6,675 bases of DNA from Treponema sp. (GTDB lineage: Bacteria > Spirochaetota > Spirochaetia > Treponematales > Rectinemataceae): the NCBI GenBank assembly GCA_017849315.1, contig JAFIHQ010000053.1, forward strand, positions 1 to 6,675, written 5' to 3'. Under the pieces are notes generated by a model. That model worked only from the letters and a program-made list of their open reading frames with translations, ran no database searches and was not told where the DNA came from. Positions 6,397-6,675 of the stretch are shown piece after piece. The position numbers were made by a program, and so were the translations under genes. Each line of letters opens with the position of its first letter. Position 1 is the first letter of the stretch.

Positions 6397-6675
6397 TTAG
6401 TCATCCAGTGCCTGCAAGTTGTCCGGTGCGAGCCCCGCCGCCTTGGCTTCTTTGTAGGTGGGAATAACCTTTATCTCGCCCGCTACGATTTTAGCCTTCA
6501 CATCGTTGACTTGTTTGACAATATCTTGAGTAAGTTCAGGGTTCCTGTCGGAAAAGCCAACTCCGTCCGCTTTCGTATCGAACACGACGGTTTCTCCCTT
6601 AAATGTCTTTGCTTTTACCTGATTAAGCGCATATTGCGTTGCAGATTCAACGCGCTTGAGCATAGAAGTAAGCAC
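6397..6675 (-). CDS. BMP/PnrA-family nucleoside-binding protein, C-terminal part only
   Basis: The last 92 residues of a periplasmic or lipoprotein substrate-binding protein run off the right edge, so the true start, signal peptide and lipobox are outside the window. The frame is already open at 6675 (first codon GTG, read as Val). VLTSMLKRVESATQYAL at 1-17 matches the family's conserved VLTSMLKRVD helix. A GETVVFDTKADGVGFSDRNP strand region (27-46), an amphipathic helix and the usual GEIKVIPTY ending (66-74) follow. A tail of about 18 residues rich in Ala and Leu comes after that. BMP proteins such as PnrA and RnsB capture nucleosides for the ABC importer. The stop is 2 nt before the ATPase start, making this the first visible gene of the operon. 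The operon promoter lies beyond the window. Ligand is inferred from family and neighbours. Confidence 0.9.
   Translation of the reverse strand: MLTSMLKRVESATQYALNQVKAKTFKGETVVFDTKADGVGFSDRNPELTQDIVKQVNDVKAKIVAGEIKVIPTYKEAKAAGLAPDNLQALDD

Overview
The window reads as an ordinary, tightly packed bacterial chromosome segment with mid-range GC by eye. All seven genes belong to recognisable families. The lysine-rich HU protein, the TyrRS type and the BMP-type nucleoside transporter followed by a PNP gene would fit a spirochaete of the Treponema/Spirochaetaceae kind. That is a low-confidence inference from memory of family flavour, not from a search. I saw no mobile element, CRISPR array, tRNA, rRNA or phage gene.

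Left part (1-653): a strong bidirectional rho-independent terminator (56-84) closes a minus-strand HU-family DNA-binding protein gene (124-426). A divergent intergenic region of 227 bp (427-653) follows. It holds a likely extended -10 promoter for HU on the minus strand and a likely sigma70-type promoter for tyrS on the plus strand. Positions 1-55 are too short to assign.

Middle (654-1918): tyrS, a complete bacterial tyrosyl-tRNA synthetase with HIGH, KMGKT and a C-terminal S4 domain. It converges on the next operon, and a perfect 12-bp inverted repeat (1885-1913) lies in the 35-bp gap between the two stop codons.

Right part (1919-6675, all minus strand, read right to left): a nucleoside import and salvage operon. 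It runs from the C-terminal end of a BMP/PnrA-type substrate-binding protein (cut by the window edge) to a double-NBD ABC ATPase, two BPD_transp_2 permeases and a DeoD-type purine nucleoside phosphorylase. Junctions are a 2-nt gap, a 23-nt gap, an 8-nt overlap and a 24-nt gap, so one transcript is likely. The inferred logic is that the binding protein captures a nucleoside, the ATPase and permease pair imports it, and the phosphorylase splits it to base and (deoxy)ribose-1-phosphate. The layout matches the known PnrABCDE (Treponema), NupNOPQ (Bacillus) and RnsBACD (Streptococcus) transporters.

The least expected observations are small. Perfect tandem micro-duplications sit at two of the operon's gene junctions: 8 bp over the ATPase stop codon, and 12 bp just inside the phosphorylase start, where it can form a hairpin touching the start codon. 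I found no evidence of an undescribed system.
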